This document shows, piece after piece, positions 8,227-16,881 of a stretch of 64,000 nucleotides of DNA (position 1 is the first letter of the stretch; every line of letters begins with the position of its first letter). The position numbers were made by a program, and so were the translations under genes. This DNA is from CAIWHR01 sp963843595 (lineage in GTDB: Bacteria > Pseudomonadota > Gammaproteobacteria > Burkholderiales > Casimicrobiaceae): NCBI GenBank assembly GCA_963843595.1, contig CAWJLG010000005.1:186001-250000 (forward strand). The letters run 5' to 3'. The notes under the pieces are model-generated. The model was given only the letters and a program-made list of their open reading frames with translations, was not told where the DNA came from and did not search any database.

Positions 8227-9139
8227 TCCGTTGCACGCCGATCAGCCCCTGGATTCGCGCGCGATCCGGCGCCACTTCGCGCGCGCGGCGGCGACCTACG
8301 ACACTGCCGCCGTCCTGCAGAAGGAAATCGGTGTGCGGATGGCCGAGCGGCTCGATGTCGTGCGCCTGGCGCCGACGGCGCTGCTCGACGCCGGATGCGG
8401 CACCGGTGAAGCGCTCGGCGAGCTTGCCGCGCGCTATCCGCAGGCGCGTCGCGTCGCACTGGACGTGGCGCCGGCGATGCTGGCGGCCGCACGGGCGAAG
8501 GTGGCCCGGCAAAGTTCGCTGGCCGCCCGGCTCCTCGCGCCGTTTCGCGGTGTGTCCGCAGTCGGCGTGCACTTCGTCTGCGCAGACGTCGGCAGGCTGC
8601 CGTTTCGCGCGGCGTCCTTCGGCCTCGTCTGGAGCAATCTGGTGCTGCAGTGGGCGAACGACCTGCCCCGTGCGCTGGCGGAGTTTCACCGAGTGCTCGA
8701 GGTCGGCGGTCTGCTCACGTTCACGACGTTCGGGCCGGACACGCTGCGCGAGCTGCGCGCGGCGTTCGCGCGCGCGGATCCCGCGCCGCATGTCAACCGG
8801 TTCGCCGACATGCACGATGTCGGCGATCTGCTCGTTCACGCGGGGTTTGCCGATCCGGTGCTGCAGATGGAGTACGTGACCCTCACGTACGCCGAGCCCG
8901 CGGCAATGGTGCGCGACCTGAAGGCGATCGGCGCGACGAATGCCTTGGCTTCACGGGCCCGGGGCCTCATGGGCCGCGGTCGATGGCGCCGTGCGATGGA
9001 GGCGCTCGAGGCGACGCGGCGCGATGGCCGCATTGCGGCCACTTTCGAAGTGATCCACGGCCACGCCTGGAAGGCCGCACCCACGCATACCGCCGACGGC
9101 CGCGCGATCGTCCGCGTGGAACGGCCGGCGCGACGCTGA
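8216..9139 (+). CDS. bioC: malonyl-ACP O-methyltransferase
   Basis: A SAM-dependent methyltransferase of 307 residues that methylates malonyl-ACP so that fatty acid enzymes can build the pimeloyl chain. Motif I is LLDAGCGTGEALGELAARYP and the post-I acid is in VALDVAPAMLAAAR. SNLVLQWANDLPRALAEFHR and FTTFGPDTLRELR are typical BioC strings. The ATG at 8216 lies inside the end of bioH with an 11-base overlap. The protein is somewhat longer than E. coli BioC because of a segment near residues 95-115, as is common in betaproteobacteria. Confidence 0.94.
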   Translation: MSVDPLHADQPLDSRAIRRHFARAAATYDTAAVLQKEIGVRMAERLDVVRLAPTALLDAGCGTGEALGELAARYPQARRVALDVAPAMLAAARAKVARQSSLAARLLAPFRGVSAVGVHFVCADVGRLPFRAASFGLVWSNLVLQWANDLPRALAEFHRVLEVGGLLTFTTFGPDTLRELRAAFARADPAPHVNRFADMHDVGDLLVHAGFADPVLQMEYVTLTYAEPAAMVRDLKAIGATNALASRARGLMGRGRWRRAMEALEATRRDGRIAATFEVIHGHAWKAAPTHTADGRAIVRVERPARR

Positions 9140-9157
9140 TCGACCGGGAGCGTGACG

Positions 9158-9832
9158 ATGACCCGCGGCGTCTTCATCACCGGCACGGACACGGGCGTGG
9201 GCAAGACCGTCGCCGCGGTCGGCCTGCTTCGTGCGTTCGCTGCGGCGGGCATGCGCACCGCGGGAATGAAACCGGTGGCGGCCGGCGTCGATCCGGGGTC
9301 GGGATTGCACGCCGACGTCGCTGCACTCGTTGCCGCCGGCAACGTCGCCGCGCCGCTGCCGGAGGTGAATCCCTATGCGTTCGCACCGGCGGTGGCGCCC
9401 CATATCGCGGCCCAGTGGGCCGACACCGTGATCGACCTCGAGCGCATCGCCGCCGCCTACGCGCGGCTCGCCGCACGCGCCGACGTCGTCGTGGTCGAGG
9501 GCGCCGGCGGTGCGCTCGTCCCCCTCGGCGACCGCCGTGACATGCTGGATATTCCGGCTCGCCTGCGCCTGCCAGTGGTGCTCGTGGTCGGCATTCGCCT
9601 GGGCTGCCTCAATCACGCGCTGCTCTCGACGCTGGCGATCGCGGCGCGCGGGCTCGTGCTGTCCGGCTGGATCGCCTCCCGGATCGACCCCGCGATGACG
9701 GCCGGCGACCAGAACGTGGGCGCCCTTGCCGCGCGGCTGCCGGCTCCGCTCATCGCCGACATTGCGTGGGGGGCGGAAGCATTGCCGGCGATTCGCGAAC
9801 GGGCATCCGTGGCGCTCGGCCCGTCGAGCTGA
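9158..9832 (+). CDS. bioD: dethiobiotin synthetase
   Basis: A 224-residue ATP-dependent enzyme that closes the ureido ring of dethiobiotin with CO2. The P-loop is GTDTGVGKT at the N-terminus, the diaminopelargonate contact MKPVAAGV follows, and VVVEGAGGALVPL is the conserved loop near the middle. The ATG at 9158 has GGGAG 7 bases upstream; a GTG two codons earlier is the alternative. It closes the operon, and bioA (the step between BioF and BioD) is not in this window. Confidence 0.95.
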   Translation: MTRGVFITGTDTGVGKTVAAVGLLRAFAAAGMRTAGMKPVAAGVDPGSGLHADVAALVAAGNVAAPLPEVNPYAFAPAVAPHIAAQWADTVIDLERIAAAYARLAARADVVVVEGAGGALVPLGDRRDMLDIPARLRLPVVLVVGIRLGCLNHALLSTLAIAARGLVLSGWIASRIDPAMTAGDQNVGALAARLPAPLIADIAWGAEALPAIRERASVALGPSS

Positions 9833-9902
9833 CCGACCCTGCCGACGCGGGCAGTACGGCGGCACGCAGCGCGGCGTCATCCCCGGATCTACCGCGGAAA
9901 TA

Positions 9903-9977
9903 TTGATCCATGTTAAGCTTTTGGGCTTTAGCGGCACTGCCGGGCGGCCGCGGGCGCGAACGACCGGGCCCGCGGCC
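9903..9977 (+). promoter_or_regulatory. AT-rich patch and GC hairpin ahead of the cytochrome oxidase operon
   Basis: The bioD-DUF2244 gap has one AT-rich stretch (about 9897-9930) that stands out from its surroundings. It includes TTGATC and a TG-T-TAAGCT extended -10-like string. Downstream, GGCCGCGGGC (9946-9955) and GCCCGCGGCC (9968-9977) form a perfect 10-bp stem with a 12-base loop in what would be the leader. The promoter assignment is an inference. Confidence 0.35.
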
Positions 9978-10004
9978 GGCGGCTCGATGGGGGAGTGAGA
10001 GCCG

Positions 10005-10520
10005 ATGCCGGTCGCCGAACTGCCGCCGTTGTCTGTCGATCCCGAGTACTGCGTCGTGTCGCGGCGCCGCCAATCGCTCGCGGCAAGGGAGCGTTGGGCC
10101 GTTTTTGCAGCGCTGGCCACGGTCTCGTTGACGCTGGCCGCGGGGTTCGCGGCGGTCGGTGCGTGGCTCGTGGCGCCGTACACGGCGCTGGAAGTCGCGG
10201 TGTTGGCGTGGGCGTTCCGGCAGTTGGAAAGGCGTGCAGCGGACTGGGAGCGGCTGATCGTAAGCGGCGACCGGTTGATCGTGGAACGATGCCGCGACGG
10301 CGCGAAGTCGCGGCGGGAGTGGAATCGGTACTGGGTGCAGGTCGAGCTTGCCGAGCGGGCGGGCCCGCGCCAGGAGGCGGGGCTCGCATTGCGCTTCGCC
10401 GGCGAAAGATGGGAATTCGGCGCGGCGCTGCCCGCCAGTGAGCAGCGGGCGGTCGCGCGGACATTGCGGCGGCTTCTTCCGCTGCGGCAGGATCCCGGTG
10501 CAGCCTGCCGGGACGGTTGA
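10005..10520 (+). CDS. DUF2244 integral membrane protein
   Basis: A 171-residue protein with two predicted membrane helices (about residues 35-70: AVFAALATVSLTLAAGF, then WLVAPYTALEVAVLAWAF) and a C-terminal cytoplasmic part. That part holds RLIVSGDRLIVER and the RYWVQVEL string seen in DUF2244 proteins. Genes of this family often precede ctaC in betaproteobacteria, so a role in oxidase biogenesis is plausible, though no biochemical function is known to me. The ATG at 10005 follows GGGAG. The ctaC ATG is 25 bases downstream, so co-expression is likely. Confidence 0.82.
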   Translation: MPVAELPPLSVDPEYCVVSRRRQSLAARERWAVFAALATVSLTLAAGFAAVGAWLVAPYTALEVAVLAWAFRQLERRAADWERLIVSGDRLIVERCRDGAKSRREWNRYWVQVELAERAGPRQEAGLALRFAGERWEFGAALPASEQRAVARTLRRLLPLRQDPGAACRDG

Positions 10521-10545
10521 ATCCAAAGACGCAATCGAGGGAAGC

Positions 10546-11685
10546 ATGGTGCGCAACAAGACGGGTAACCGGGCCGGCCGCCGGCTCTTGCAGGCAGTGG
10601 TGGCCGCAATGCTGCTGGGTCCGGGGGCGGCAATGGCCGCACTGGAGTGGAACCTGCAGTCGCCGGTGACGCCCATCGCGCAGCAGATGTACGACCTGCA
10701 CTCGTTCATCTTCTGGATCTGCGTGGTGATCTTCGTCGGCGTGTTCGGCGTGATGTTCTACTCGATCTTCAAGCACCGGAAATCGGTCGGGCACGAGGCC
10801 CATCAGTTTCACGAAAACACCGCAGTCGAGATCATCTGGACCGTCATTCCGTTCCTGATCCTCCTCTTCATGGCCTTTCCCGCGACCAAGACGATCCTCG
10901 CGATGAAGGACACCAGCGCGCCGGGGATGACGGTCAAGGTCACCGGGTACCAGTGGAAGTGGGGCTACGACTACCTGCAGGAAGGCTTCGGCTTCTATTC
11001 GAACCTGGCCACGCCGTTCGCCCAGATCGAGAACAAGGCACCCAAGGGCGAGCACTATCTGCTCGAAGTCGACCAGCCGATGGTGGTGCCGGTCGACACC
11101 AAGGTGCGCCTGCTGATCACCGCGAACGACGTCATTCACTCGTGGTGGGTGCCGGCCTTCGGCGTCAAGCAGGACGCAATTCCGGGCTTCGTCCGCGATT
11201 CTTGGTTCATGGCCGAGAAGCCGGGCATCTACCGTGGCCAGTGCGCGGAACTGTGCGGCAAGGAACACGGGTTCATGCCGATCGTCGTCGAGGTCAAGTC
11301 CAAGGACGATTACGCGAAGTGGGCCGACGAACAGAAGAAGAAGGCGGCCGCAGCCGCCGACGACCCGAACAAGGTGTGGGACCTGAAGGACCTGGTCGCC
11401 CGCGGCGAGAAGGTGTTCGCGGCCAACTGCGCGGCCTGTCACCAGGCCAACGGCAAAGGCGTTCCGGGTGCCTTCCCGGCCCTTGACGGCTCGAAGATCG
11501 TCAACGGCGCGCCGGCCGACCAGATCACGCTGGTGCTGAACGGCAAGGCAGGCACCGCAATGCCGCCGTGGAAGCAGCTTTCCGACACCGACCTCGCGGC
11601 CGTCATCACGTATACGCGCAACAGTTGGGGCAACCACACGGGCCAGGCGATCGAGCCGGCGACCATCAAGACGGCCCGGCAATAG
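10546..11685 (+). CDS. ctaC: cytochrome c oxidase subunit II, CuA and fused cytochrome c
   Basis: Subunit II of an aa3-type oxidase takes electrons from cytochrome c through the CuA centre. The 379-residue protein has a signal peptide (cut near residue 31), two membrane helices, and a periplasmic cupredoxin domain. CuA ligands are in DVIHSWWVP and CAELCGKEHGFM (Cys near 233 and 237). A cytochrome c domain with CAACH near residue 295 and the Met ligand in AMPPWKQL is fused at the C-terminus, as in caa3-like proteobacterial subunits. The ATG at 10546 has a GAGGGA site upstream. Confidence 0.96.
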   Translation: MVRNKTGNRAGRRLLQAVVAAMLLGPGAAMAALEWNLQSPVTPIAQQMYDLHSFIFWICVVIFVGVFGVMFYSIFKHRKSVGHEAHQFHENTAVEIIWTVIPFLILLFMAFPATKTILAMKDTSAPGMTVKVTGYQWKWGYDYLQEGFGFYSNLATPFAQIENKAPKGEHYLLEVDQPMVVPVDTKVRLLITANDVIHSWWVPAFGVKQDAIPGFVRDSWFMAEKPGIYRGQCAELCGKEHGFMPIVVEVKSKDDYAKWADEQKKKAAAAADDPNKVWDLKDLVARGEKVFAANCAACHQANGKGVPGAFPALDGSKIVNGAPADQITLVLNGKAGTAMPPWKQLSDTDLAAVITYTRNSWGNHTGQAIEPATIKTARQ

Positions 11686-11717
11686 GGCGCGAGCGAATCC
11701 TCCTGGAGACACGCAAG

Positions 11718-13322
11718 ATGAGCAGCATTCCGCACGACCACGCCGCCGGTCACGACCACGCCCACGACGACCACGCGCACGGGCATCCCACCGGGATCAT
11801 GCGCTGGCTGACGACGACCAACCACAAGGACATCGGCACGATGTACCTGTGGTTCTCGTTCACGATGTTCCTCGTCGGCGGCTGCATGGCGCTGACGATC
11901 CGGGCCGAGCTGTTCCAGCCGGGCCTGCAGATCGTCCACCCCGAGTTCTTCAACTCGATGACGACGCTGCACGGCCTCATCATGGTGTTCGGCGCGATCA
12001 TGCCGGCTGCGGTCGGCTTCGCGAACTGGATGATCCCGCTGCTGATCGGCGCACCCGACATGGCGTTCGCCCGGATGAACAACTGGAGCTTCTGGCTGCT
12101 GCCGCCGGCGGCGATCCTGCTCGTCACCTCGCTGTTCGTCCCGGGCGGCGCCGCGGCCGCGGGCTGGACGCTCTACCCGCCGCTGACGATCCAGGCCGGA
12201 ATGGGCATGGACCTGACGATCTTCGCCATCCACATCATGGGCGCGTCGTCGATCATGGGTTCGATCAACATCATCACGACGATCCTGAACCTGCGCGCGC
12301 CGGGCATGACGCTGATGAAGATGCCCCTGTTCTGCTGGACCTGGCTCATCACCGCCTACCTGCTCGTCGCGGTGATGCCGGTGCTGGCGGGCGCGGTGAC
12401 GATGCTGCTGACCGACCGGCATTTCGGCACGACGTTCTTCAACGCCGCGGGCGGCGGCGACCCGGTGCTGTTCCAGCACGTGTTCTGGTTCTTCGGGCAT
12501 CCCGAGGTCTACATCATCATCCTGCCGGCGTTCGGGATCATCTCGCAGATCATTCCCACGTTTGCGCGCAAGCCGCTGTTCGGCTATGCCTCGATGGTCT
12601 ATGCGGTCGCCGGCATCGCGATCCTGTCGTTCATCGTCTGGGCGCACCACATGTTCACCACCGGCCTGCCGACCGCCGGTCTGCTGTTCTACATGTACGC
12701 GACGCTGCTGATCGCCGTGCCGACCGGAGTGAAGGTGTTCAACTGGCTGGCCACGATGTGGAAGGGCTCGATGACCTTCGAGACGCCGATGCTGTTCGCG
12801 ATCGGCTTCCTGTTCCTGTTCACGATGGGCGGTTTCACCGGTCTCGTGTGCGCGATCACCCCGGTCGACATCCAGATCCAGGACACCTACTACGTCGTCG
12901 CCCACTTCCATTACGTGATGGTCGCCGGCAGCCTGTTCGCGTTTTTCGGCGGCACCTACTACTGGCTGCCCAAGTGGACGGGAACGATGCCCGACGAGAA
13001 GATCGGCAAGCTGCACTTCTGGTCGTCGATGATCTCGTTCAACGTGACGTTCTTCCCGATGCACTTCCTCGGGCTGGCGGGCATGCCGCGTCGGATCCCG
13101 GACTACGCGCAGCAGTTCGCCGACTGGAACATGGTCGCCTCGATCGGCGCGTTCTGGTTCGGCGCGTCGCAACTGATCTTCCTGTATGCGGTGGTGAAGT
13201 GCATCCGCGGCAACGGCGCGAAGGCCCCGGCCAAGCCGTGGGACGGCGCCGACACGCTGGAGTGGACGGTGCCCTCGCCGGCGCCGTATCACACGTTCGA
13301 GACGCCACCCGCCGTCAAATGA
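11718..13322 (+). CDS. ctaD: cytochrome c oxidase subunit I
   Basis: The catalytic subunit of the aa3 oxidase, 534 residues and twelve helices, carries heme a and the heme a3-CuB site where oxygen is reduced. Ligands are visible in TTLHGLIMVF, HPEVYIIILP (the His-Tyr pair), WAHHMFTTG and VAHFHYVMV. The N-terminus holds a run of about nine histidines in the first 23 residues (HDHAAGHDHAHDDHAHGH), also seen in related betaproteobacterial CtaD. The start ATG follows GGAG at 11704. It lies 32 bases after ctaC. Confidence 0.97.
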   Translation: MSSIPHDHAAGHDHAHDDHAHGHPTGIMRWLTTTNHKDIGTMYLWFSFTMFLVGGCMALTIRAELFQPGLQIVHPEFFNSMTTLHGLIMVFGAIMPAAVGFANWMIPLLIGAPDMAFARMNNWSFWLLPPAAILLVTSLFVPGGAAAAGWTLYPPLTIQAGMGMDLTIFAIHIMGASSIMGSINIITTILNLRAPGMTLMKMPLFCWTWLITAYLLVAVMPVLAGAVTMLLTDRHFGTTFFNAAGGGDPVLFQHVFWFFGHPEVYIIILPAFGIISQIIPTFARKPLFGYASMVYAVAGIAILSFIVWAHHMFTTGLPTAGLLFYMYATLLIAVPTGVKVFNWLATMWKGSMTFETPMLFAIGFLFLFTMGGFTGLVCAITPVDIQIQDTYYVVAHFHYVMVAGSLFAFFGGTYYWLPKWTGTMPDEKIGKLHFWSSMISFNVTFFPMHFLGLAGMPRRIPDYAQQFADWNMVASIGAFWFGASQLIFLYAVVKCIRGNGAKAPAKPWDGADTLEWTVPSPAPYHTFETPPAVK

Positions 13323-13374
13323 TGCGCGCGAGCGGCCGGGCTGTCGCGCCGGCCGCTGCCGAGGGATGCCCACG

Positions 13375-13587
13375 ATGAACACCCAGATGCAGCCGAAGGA
13401 CGACGGCGCACGACGAAAGTCGGCGAACCTGCGCACGGCGCTCATCCTTCTGTCGATCGCCGTCGTGTTCTTCTTCGGCATCATCGCGTCGAAGTTCATG
13501 GGCGATCCGACGACCTCGATCAGCGTCATCGGCACCGCCGTGCTCCTCTACCTCGTCGTCGCGATCGGCCGCAACCTGCGCAAGTGA
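13375..13587 (+). CDS. small membrane protein of the oxidase cluster
   Basis: A 70-residue protein (73 if the ATG at 13366 is used) with a charged N-terminus and two hydrophobic segments: ALILLSIAVVFFFGIIAS and SVIGTAVLLYLVVAIG. The first segment and its position between ctaD and ctaG match the cytochrome oxidase small assembly proteins of betaproteobacteria, though those I know are shorter and have one helix. The ctaG start follows its stop by 10 bases. A role in copper insertion or subunit assembly is inferred only from context. Confidence 0.7.
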   Translation: MNTQMQPKDDGARRKSANLRTALILLSIAVVFFFGIIASKFMGDPTTSISVIGTAVLLYLVVAIGRNLRK

Positions 13588-13597
13588 CGCCACGCCG

Positions 13598-14140
13598 ATG
13601 AACGCCGCCCGCCACGCCGACAATCGCGCGCTGCTGATGAAGCTCGGCGTCGTCGTGATTGCGATGTTCGGGTTCGGCTACGCGCTGGTGCCCTTCTACG
13701 AGAAGATCTGCGAGGTCACCGGGCTGCGCAACATCGCCCAGGCCGACGAGGTGAAGAGCACGCAGGTCGATTACGGGCGGACGATCCGCGTCGAACTCGA
13801 TTCCAACGTGCGCAAGCTGCCCTGGACGTTCCGGCCGCTGGAGTCGATCACCAGCGTTCATCCCGGAGAGGTGCGCCAGGTCGTCTACGAGATCGCCAAC
13901 ATGACGGATCGGCCGCTGACGGGACAGGCGATCCCGAGCTACGGTCCGATGGAGGCGGCACAGTATTTCCGGAAGCTCGAGTGCTTCTGCTTCGCCAAGC
14001 AGACGCTGCAGCCCGGCGAGAGGCGGCAGATGCCGGTGGTGTTCGTGATCGATCCGGCGCTGCCGAAGGACATCCCCACGATCACGCTGTCCTACACCTT
14101 CTTCGAGGTCGAGGGCGGCAACGTGGACCGCAAGAGCTGA
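13598..14140 (+). CDS. ctaG: cytochrome c oxidase assembly protein CtaG/Cox11
   Basis: A copper chaperone that delivers Cu to the CuB site of subunit I. The protein has 180 residues with one N-terminal helix (LLMKLGVVVIAMFGFGYAL) followed by VPFYEKICEVTGL. The periplasmic domain ends in the family signature YFRKLECFCF, whose Cys-x-Cys at about 129 and 131 binds copper. YTFFEV near the end is also typical. It stands between the small assembly protein and ctaE, the usual order. The ATG at 13598 gives the normal short cytosolic N-terminus. Confidence 0.95.
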   Translation: MNAARHADNRALLMKLGVVVIAMFGFGYALVPFYEKICEVTGLRNIAQADEVKSTQVDYGRTIRVELDSNVRKLPWTFRPLESITSVHPGEVRQVVYEIANMTDRPLTGQAIPSYGPMEAAQYFRKLECFCFAKQTLQPGERRQMPVVFVIDPALPKDIPTITLSYTFFEVEGGNVDRKS

Positions 14141-14210
14141 GGCAGCGCGCTACGCCGCTTCCGCGCGCGACGGCAATGCAAAGAAAGCACGACAACGAGG
14201 AGTCTCACCG

Positions 14211-15074
14211 ATGAGCGCAGCACAATCCGGCGCCAAGCCGTATTACTTCGTTCCGCAACCGTCGCACTGGCCGATCACCGGTTCCGTGGCGCTGCTCCTC
14301 ATGGGCATGGGCGCGGCGCTATGGGTCAACAGCGTCGGCGCGGGTCCGTGGCTGGTTGCGGGCGGCTTCGCGATCCTGCTCGTGATGCTCTTCGGCTGGT
14401 TCGGCACCGTCATCGGCGAGTCCGAAGGGAGGCTCTACAACAAGAAGGTGGACATCAGCTTCCGCTGGAGCATGAGCTGGTTCATCTTTTCGGAGGTGAT
14501 GTTCTTCGCGGCGTTCTTCGGCGCGCTGTTCTACATCCGCAACCTGTCGGTGCCCGACCTGGGCAGCCTCAACTCGAAGCTGATCTGGCCGGATTACGCG
14601 GCTGGCTGGCCGACCGTCGGTCCTTACATCAAGGACACCTTCACGCCGATGGGCGCGATGGGGATTCCGCTGCTCAACACGATCATCCTGCTTACCTCCG
14701 GGTTCACACTCACCGTCGCGCATCACGGACTCAAGGCCGGTCATCGCGGCCAGCTCATGCTGTGGCTGCTCCTGACGATCGCCCTGGGCTGCACGTTCCT
14801 CGGCTTCCAGGCGTACGAGTACATGCACGCCTACAGCGAGCTCAACCTGAAGCTGTCGAGCGGCGTCTACGGGTCGACGTTCTTCATGCTGACCGGATTT
14901 CACGGCGCGCACGTGACGATCGGCGCGATCATGCTGACGGTGATGCTCGGCCGTGTGATCAAGGGTCATTTCACGCCCGACCATCACTTCGCCTTCGAGG
15001 CCGCGGCGTGGTACTGGCACTTCGTCGACGTCGTCTGGCTGCTGCTGTTCGTGCTGGTTTACTGGCTGGTCTGA
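14211..15074 (+). CDS. ctaE: cytochrome c oxidase subunit III
   Basis: A 287-residue integral membrane subunit with seven helices that stabilises the catalytic core. Family strings are YYFVPQPSHWPITGS at the start, SWFIFSEVMFFAAFFGALF, GFQAYEYMHAY, TGFHGAHVTIGAIML and the C-terminal AWYWHFVDVVWLLLFVLVYW. The ATG at 14211 has a GAGGAG ribosome site 9 bases upstream. A strong intrinsic terminator at 15094-15126 follows, so it ends the first oxidase transcript. Confidence 0.97.
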   Translation: MSAAQSGAKPYYFVPQPSHWPITGSVALLLMGMGAALWVNSVGAGPWLVAGGFAILLVMLFGWFGTVIGESEGRLYNKKVDISFRWSMSWFIFSEVMFFAAFFGALFYIRNLSVPDLGSLNSKLIWPDYAAGWPTVGPYIKDTFTPMGAMGIPLLNTIILLTSGFTLTVAHHGLKAGHRGQLMLWLLLTIALGCTFLGFQAYEYMHAYSELNLKLSSGVYGSTFFMLTGFHGAHVTIGAIMLTVMLGRVIKGHFTPDHHFAFEAAAWYWHFVDVVWLLLFVLVYWLV

Positions 15075-15093
15075 ACGTCCGGGCGAAACCCCG

Positions 15094-15126
15094 AAAAAGG
15101 CCGCACGCGACGCGTGCGGCCTTTTT
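15094..15126 (+). terminator. intrinsic terminator after ctaE
   Basis: AAAAAGGCCGCACGCG and its exact reverse complement are separated by one base and end in five T. The palindrome can work in both directions, so it may also end the convergent DUF2909 transcript. Confidence 0.88.
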
Positions 15127-15194
15127 CATCCGGGAACCCGCGCCCGCCCGCGTTGCCGAATCCGGACCCCCGCCTGCCGGACCACCGGCGGCAT

Positions 15195-15395
15195 CTAGCG
15201 CACGCCGGTCGGCGCGATCCAGCCCAGGTAATACGAGATCACGAGGAACGCGACGAGGCTCATCGAAAGGGCGACGCGAATGGCGAGCGCCTTGATCATC
15301 CTCGTCCCGTGCCCCTTGTCGGTGTAGAGATAATAGAGCGCGGTGAAGAGGCTTGCGATGATGGCCACGAGGCCCAGGATGACGACGATTTTCAT
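15195..15395 (-). CDS. DUF2909 twin transmembrane protein
   Basis: A 66-residue protein made of two helices (IVVILGLVAIIASLFTALYYLY and IRVALSMSLVAFLVISYYLGW) joined by a short basic loop TDKGHGTRMIKA. This is the DUF2909 twin-TM family, regularly encoded on the opposite strand between ctaE and SURF1 in Burkholderiales. Location suggests a small accessory of the oxidase or of membrane assembly, but no function is known to me. It is divergent from SURF1 by 58 bases. Confidence 0.85.
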   Translation of the reverse strand: MKIVVILGLVAIIASLFTALYYLYTDKGHGTRMIKALAIRVALSMSLVAFLVISYYLGWIAPTGVR

Positions 15396-15453
15396 GACTC
15401 TACGGTTCCTTCGCCGATGCGGCGTACAGCCAGTTTAGGAGAACCTCGGACCG

Positions 15454-16212
15454 ATGCCAAACGCAAGTGGTTCCGGGAACGCGATGCCCACCGACGTTCG
15501 CCGCTTTCGGCCGCGGTTGCTGCCGACGATCGCGACCATCGGCGCCGTCGTGCTGTTCGTGGCGGCAGGCAACTGGCAGCGCGGAAGGATGGAGACCAAG
15601 GAGGCGCTGCGCGCCCAGCTCGATACGGCGGCTCGCGCGGCTCCGATCGACGTCGCCGCGCTGTCGTCGGTGACCGAGTGGGCGGCGCTGCGCTTTCGCA
15701 CGGTGACCGCGACCGGCGAATTCGACCCGCGGCGTCAGATTCTCGTCGACAACAAGGTCCATGCCGGGCGCGTCGGATACGATGTCGTTGCGCCGCTGCG
15801 CATGGCCGACGGCCGGGTCGTGCTCGTCGCCCGGGGCTGGGTGGCGCAAGGCGGCTCGCGCGACGTCCTCCCCGACGCACCGCCGCCATCGGGACCGGTG
15901 ACGGTCTCCGGGCGCCTGACGATACCGCCCTCCGGATACGTCGAGCTCAAGGCGGAGGCGACGCCCGGGACGGTCTGGCAGAACCTCGACCCGGAACGCT
16001 ATGCAGCGGCGACCGGGCTCTCCGTTCTGCCGGCGGTCATCGAGCAGACTTCAGCTGCCGACGACGGACTCGTTCGCGACTGGCCCGCGCCGGATCTGGG
16101 CATCGAAAAGCACCGGATGTACATGCTGCAGTGGTACGCGTTCGCGGCACTCGCGGTCGCGTTGTGGCTTCTCCTCAACCTGCGGCGGTCACGGCGAGAC
16201 GACGATGAGTGA
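15454..16212 (+). CDS. SURF1-family oxidase assembly protein
   Basis: A 252-residue inner membrane protein that supports heme a insertion into subunit I. It has one helix at each end (ATIGAVVLFVAAGNWQ and YAFAALAVALWLLLNL) and a periplasmic domain between. Family strings are GNWQRGRMETKEAL, ILVDNKVHAGRVGYDVVAPL, VLVARGWV and the C-terminal KHRMYMLQWYAFA. The ATG at 15454 is used; the ATG at 15484 would shorten it by ten residues. It overlaps the next gene by 8 bases. Confidence 0.92.
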   Translation: MPNASGSGNAMPTDVRRFRPRLLPTIATIGAVVLFVAAGNWQRGRMETKEALRAQLDTAARAAPIDVAALSSVTEWAALRFRTVTATGEFDPRRQILVDNKVHAGRVGYDVVAPLRMADGRVVLVARGWVAQGGSRDVLPDAPPPSGPVTVSGRLTIPPSGYVELKAEATPGTVWQNLDPERYAAATGLSVLPAVIEQTSAADDGLVRDWPAPDLGIEKHRMYMLQWYAFAALAVALWLLLNLRRSRRDDDE

Positions 16213-16789
16213 ACCGGCGGCGAAAGTCGATCCCGCGGCGAGCCGGCGTGCCAAGCGCACGCTGCTGCTGATCGCGGTCGTCTGCATCGCGCCGGTCGCG
16301 CTCTCGTACGCGATGTATTACCTCTTTCCGCGCCAGGCGCAGGTCAATTACGGCGTTCTGCTGCCGACGGGACCGGCGCCCCCGATCGAGGGGACGCGGC
16401 TTTCCGGCGCGCCGTTCCGTCTGTCCGATCTCGCAGGGCGATGGGTCGTCGTCGTCAGTGGCGGCGGGGGCTGCGATGCCGTCTGCCAGCGGGCGCTCTA
16501 CGCCACGCGGCAGGCGCGCACGATGCAGGGGCGCGAGGAGGATCGCGTGGTCCGCGTCTGGCTGGTGACCGACGCGGTGACCCCACCCGCGGCGGTTCTC
16601 GACGAGCATCCCGAGATCGTGGCGGTCCGGGTGCCGGCCGATCGCGTCGCTGCGTTGCCCGGCGGCCGCAACGCGATCGTCATCATCGACCCGCTGGGCA
16701 ACCTGGTGTTGCGTTATTCCGACGACCCCGACATCAAGGGCCTGGCCCGCGATCTGACGCGCCTGCTGAAGGCATCCCGGATCGGGTGA
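16205..16789 (+). CDS. Sco-like thioredoxin-fold protein of the oxidase cluster
   Basis: A 194-residue protein with one N-terminal helix (LLLIAVVCIAPVALSYAMYYLF) and a thioredoxin-like domain outside the membrane. GGGGCDAVCQRAL gives a Cys-x3-Cys motif (about 90 and 94), as in Sco proteins. Where Sco has a histidine for copper (DHSAGTFVFDP in the neighbour at 17763), this protein reads GGRNAIVIIDP, so the third Cu ligand is missing. A thiol-disulfide role in CuA or Sco maturation is more likely than copper delivery. It overlaps SURF1 by 8 bases. Confidence 0.8.
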   Translation: MSEPAAKVDPAASRRAKRTLLLIAVVCIAPVALSYAMYYLFPRQAQVNYGVLLPTGPAPPIEGTRLSGAPFRLSDLAGRWVVVVSGGGGCDAVCQRALYATRQARTMQGREEDRVVRVWLVTDAVTPPAAVLDEHPEIVAVRVPADRVAALPGGRNAIVIIDPLGNLVLRYSDDPDIKGLARDLTRLLKASRIG

Positions 16790-16828
16790 AATCACGCGGG
16801 CAACCCGGGGCGCGGCGACGCATTCCGA

Positions 16829-16837
16829 TGGTAGAAT
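16829..16837 (+). promoter_or_regulatory. candidate extended -10 promoter of ctaB-sco
   Basis: TGGTAGAAT matches an extended -10 element in the 92-base gap between the Sco-like gene and ctaB, leaving a leader near 37 bases. No -35 box is evident, which is usual for extended -10 promoters. Confidence 0.4.
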
Positions 16838-16881
16838 TCCAGGTTCGCTCGCTGTCGCCGGCCGAGCCCGCCTGACATCCG

